DNA of 8,017 bases, taken from NCBI GenBank assembly GCA_902463835.1, contig CABQGZ010000135.1, forward strand, positions 1-8,017, read 5' to 3'. The notes below the pieces were generated by a model, which was not told the DNA's origin, ran no database searches, and saw nothing but the letters and a program-made list of their open reading frames with translations. Origin of the DNA: an uncultured Lachnospiraceae bacterium (GTDB taxonomy: Bacteria; Bacillota; Clostridia; Lachnospirales; Lachnospiraceae). Below, in pieces: positions 6,831 to 8,017 of the stretch (the stretch's first letter is position 1; each line of letters opens with the position of its first letter). The position numbers and the translations under genes are program-made.

Positions 6831-7724
6831 TTAACCTTTTACCGCGCCAACCATAAGCCCTTTTACAAAATATTTCTGTACAAAAGGATAGATCAGCAGT
6901 ATGGGAATTGTCGCCACCATAATGGTCGCATATTTGATACTCTCCCCGATAGCCACCGCATTGCCGATCTCACCCACCTGCATCTCCGAGGTGCTATTGA
7001 CGATCAATATCTCACGCAGGATAACCTGCAGCGGATACTTTGCCCGATCCGTCAGGTAGATGCTGGCTTCGAACCATGAGTTCCAATAGCTCACCGCGTA
7101 GAAAAGAATGATCACCGCCATAGACGGCAGCGCCACCGGAATGATGATACGAAAGAGAATCGTCACCTCCGTAGCCCCGTCGATCTTGGCCGACTCCTCC
7201 AATGAATCCGGAATCGCCTCGAAACCGGTACGCATCACGATGAGGTTGTAGGTAGTCACCAACGCCGGCAGGATCAGCACCAGCCGATTGTTTCCCAAAT
7301 GCAGCCAATTATTTAAGAGAATGTAATTGGGGATCATGCCGCCGCTGAAATACATGGTGAAGATCATCAAAAACATCATCGGTTTCTGGAAGGGAAACGG
7401 CTTCCTGGACATAACGTAGGCTCCCAGCGCCGTCATCAGCGTACTGAAAAAGGTCCCCACCACCACGATCAGCAGCGTATTCAGGTAGCCGCTGGCCAGG
7501 TTGGGATTTTTGAACACCATGCGGTAGGCGTCAAAATTAAAATCCAACGGTGCCAACAGCAAGCCCTTGTGGGCCATCAGGTGATTGGAATCACTGAAGG
7601 AGGCCATAGCCACGTACCACAGAGGATACAGCATGATCACAATGACCAGGATCATGAAAATGGTATTGATCGCATCAAAAATAATATCGTTCCGTTTACG
7701 TCTTCCTCTTTTTATCTTCTTCAT
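6831..7724 (-). CDS. Carbohydrate ABC transporter permease, LplC/YtcP-like (CUT1 family)
   Basis: This 297-residue integral membrane protein should pair with the upstream permease to form the channel of a sugar importer. A short basic N-terminus is followed by six likely membrane segments (about 17-38, 76-104, 113-133, 143-165, 199-218 and 264-285). The cytoplasmic EAA loop that contacts the ATPase is at 176-200, seen as EESAKIDGATE then IIIPVALP. The C-terminus ends FVKGLMVGAVKG, typical of this permease type. The ATG at 7722-7724 is chosen because AAGGAGG lies six bases upstream; an open frame continues upstream to 7769, but that part overlaps the end of the preceding gene. Importers of this family commonly use a shared MsmX-type ATPase encoded elsewhere, which would fit if no ATPase gene lies nearby. 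The substrate is not predictable from this sequence; oligosaccharides are usual for the family. Confidence 0.95.
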   Translation of the reverse strand: MKKIKRGRRKRNDIIFDAINTIFMILVIVIMLYPLWYVAMASFSDSNHLMAHKGLLLAPLDFNFDAYRMVFKNPNLASGYLNTLLIVVVGTFFSTLMTALGAYVMSRKPFPFQKPMMFLMIFTMYFSGGMIPNYILLNNWLHLGNNRLVLILPALVTTYNLIVMRTGFEAIPDSLEESAKIDGATEVTILFRIIIPVALPSMAVIILFYAVSYWNSWFEASIYLTDRAKYPLQVILREILIVNSTSEMQVGEIGNAVAIGESIKYATIMVATIPILLIYPFVQKYFVKGLMVGAVKG

Positions 7725-7730
7725 CTCTGT

Positions 7731-7737
7731 CCTCCTT
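7731..7737 (-). promoter_or_regulatory. Ribosome-binding site of the LplC-like permease, overlapping the previous stop codon
   Basis: AAGGAGG on the minus strand lies six bases before the ATG at 7722-7724. Its first two bases are the last two bases of the TAA stop (7736-7738) of the upstream permease gene. This supports both the shorter start and translational coupling of the two permeases. Confidence 0.85.
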
Positions 7738-8017
7738 ACCACAACCCGCTGCCGTTCAGCTTCTTGCATATCCGGTTCCCCAGGATTACCAGCAGCAAAT
7801 TGATGACGGAGGAAAACAGTCCTACCGCCGTAGAATAACTGTACTGCGGATAGCTGGACGCCAACCCCATTCGGTATACATAGCTTGAGATCACATCCGC
7901 CGTCTCCAGGTTCGCTGTGTTGGACAACAGAAGAATCTTCTCATAGCCAACGCTCAGCACCTGACCCAATTTCATAATAAACATAATTGTGATCGTTGGC
8001 AAGATGCCAGGCAGAGT
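7736..8017 (-). CDS. Carbohydrate ABC transporter permease, LplB/YteP-like (3' end only)
   Basis: Only the last 93 codons are in the window; the gene runs in from beyond the right edge and ends with TAA. The visible part begins TLPGILPTI, which fits the end of an EAA loop. It continues with a membrane segment, then GYEKILLLSN, ETADVISSYVYRMGL, and QYSYSTAVGLFSSVINLLL leading into the last membrane helix, and ends NRICKKLNGSGLW. This pattern is characteristic of the LplB/YteP permeases that partner LplC/YtcP-type proteins. Together they would make the heterodimeric membrane part of a CUT1 sugar importer. The gene for the extracellular binding lipoprotein would be expected nearby, but it is not visible. 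An in-frame TTG at 8000-8002 is not a real start, because conserved sequence continues upstream of it. Confidence 0.93.
   Translation of the reverse strand, partial: TLPGILPTITIMFIMKLGQVLSVGYEKILLLSNTANLETADVISSYVYRMGLASSYPQYSYSTAVGLFSSVINLLLVILGNRICKKLNGSGLW

Noticed and set aside
7725..7769. Longer N-terminus for the LplC-like permease
   Set aside because: The extension overlaps the end of the upstream permease gene and adds an unusual charged stretch; the ATG at 7722-7724 has a perfectly spaced AAGGAGG.
8000..8002. TTG as the start of an 88-residue protein at the right edge
   Set aside because: The frame continues to the window edge with conserved permease residues (TLPGI), so this is the middle of a truncated gene rather than a small protein.
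1..8017. CRISPR array, tRNA or rRNA genes, insertion sequences, phage genes
   Set aside because: No spaced direct repeats, cloverleaf-like sequence, transposase motifs or terminal inverted repeats were seen by eye; the window is almost filled by five intact or edge-cut metabolic, transport and regulatory genes.

Overview
The window looks like a chromosomal segment from a Clostridia-type Firmicute, most likely Lachnospiraceae-like. This rests on a SAM-I (S-box) riboswitch in front of metK, strong AGGAGG ribosome-binding sites, CUT1 permeases of the LplB/LplC type, and a large membrane-anchored AraC/YesN-style regulator. Base composition is moderate to GC-rich in the genes and AT-rich in the gaps. 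The taxonomic call is an inference from gene style, not a database match.

Every convincing gene lies on the minus strand, so transcription runs from the right edge to the left. From right to left there are: the 3' end of an LplB/YteP-like sugar permease (7736-8017, cut by the window edge); a complete LplC/YtcP-like permease (6831-7724); a 773-residue two-transmembrane AraC-type regulator starting at GTG (4485-6806); a 976-residue FAD-dependent oxidoreductase with two Rossmann-like halves and a helical C-terminal tail (1544-4474); then metK (81-1268). The first four are spaced by 11, 24 and 10 bases with no visible terminator, so they probably form one operon for uptake, sensing and oxidative processing of a carbohydrate or carbohydrate-like compound. 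The substrate cannot be read from the sequence. The solute-binding lipoprotein, any hydrolases and the ATPase are not in the window.

metK is a separate regulatory unit. Its promoter (TTGACA, 17-base spacer, TATATA; 1535-1563) straddles the stop codon of the oxidoreductase gene. Its leader holds a SAM-I aptamer (1399-1496), a readable antiterminator/terminator switch (terminator 1346-1374), and a second long hairpin (1305-1342) between the switch and the ribosome-binding site. The upstream operon has no terminator of its own, so the SAM switch may also stop or pass its read-through. A weak terminator follows metK, and a near-consensus promoter (11-38) fires leftward out of the window.

No tRNA, rRNA, CRISPR array, insertion sequence or phage feature was seen. 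The items most worth a second look are the double-Rossmann oxidoreductase with altered glycine motifs in both halves, and the extra hairpin downstream of the SAM switch.
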